A stretch of 6,595 nt of DNA from Anaerolinea thermophila. GTDB lineage: Bacteria; Chloroflexota; Anaerolineae; Anaerolineales; Villigracilaceae. The translations under genes were made by a program, and so were the position numbers. Shown piece by piece: positions 6,591 to 6,595 of the stretch. The notes under the pieces were generated by a model. It made no database searches, was not told the origin of the DNA, and was given only the letters and a program-made list of their open reading frames with translations. The DNA lies in NCBI GenBank assembly GCA_022729775.1, contig DZBA01000196.1, positions 1-6,595 on the forward strand. Direction: 5' to 3'. Positions within the stretch are counted from its first letter, which is position 1; every line of letters begins with the position of its first letter.

Positions 6591-6595
6591 TAATC

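Overview
The window holds most of a chemosensory (Che-type) signalling operon on the + strand, followed by a convergent lipoprotein gene on the - strand. In order on the + strand are the C-terminal part of a methyl-accepting chemotaxis protein (its 5' end lies outside the window), a small stand-alone histidine phosphotransfer (Hpt) protein, a hybrid CheA kinase with a C-terminal receiver domain, the methylesterase CheB, and two tandem single-domain response regulators. The five genes from Hpt to the second receiver are tightly packed (one 29-nt overlap, gaps of 2, 17 and 27 nt). They end at a strong intrinsic terminator. A second hairpin separates the MCP gene from the Hpt gene.

The parts fit one circuit. 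The MCP controls CheA autophosphorylation at His56. Phosphate can then go to the CheA receiver (Asp740), to CheB (Asp59) for adaptation by demethylating the MCP, and to the two CheY-like proteins (Asp59 and Asp56) as diffusible outputs. The free Hpt protein (His58) is a close paralogue of the CheA P1 domain and could store or shuttle phosphate among these receivers. No CheW, CheR, flagellar, pilus or DNA-binding output gene is visible. CheW and CheR would be expected upstream of the window or elsewhere.

Several traits resemble the Pil-Chp/PilL type of chemosensory system (twitching motility or other non-flagellar outputs) more than the classical flagellar type: a CheA with a C-terminal receiver, an enlarged P3 region, no evident P2 domain, extra Hpt capacity, and a pair of single-domain receivers. 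This is inference from architecture only.

On the - strand, 6032-6496 encodes a small secreted lipoprotein with a Pro/Glu-rich linker and a conserved-looking C-terminal domain. It has a good Shine-Dalgarno site and a well-formed sigma70-type promoter just inside the window edge. The lipoprotein style, the moderately high GC content and the operon make-up suggest a Chloroflexota bacterium (Anaerolineae-like). That assignment is a moderate-confidence impression with no marker gene behind it. No tRNA, rRNA, CRISPR array, insertion sequence or phage-like gene is visible.
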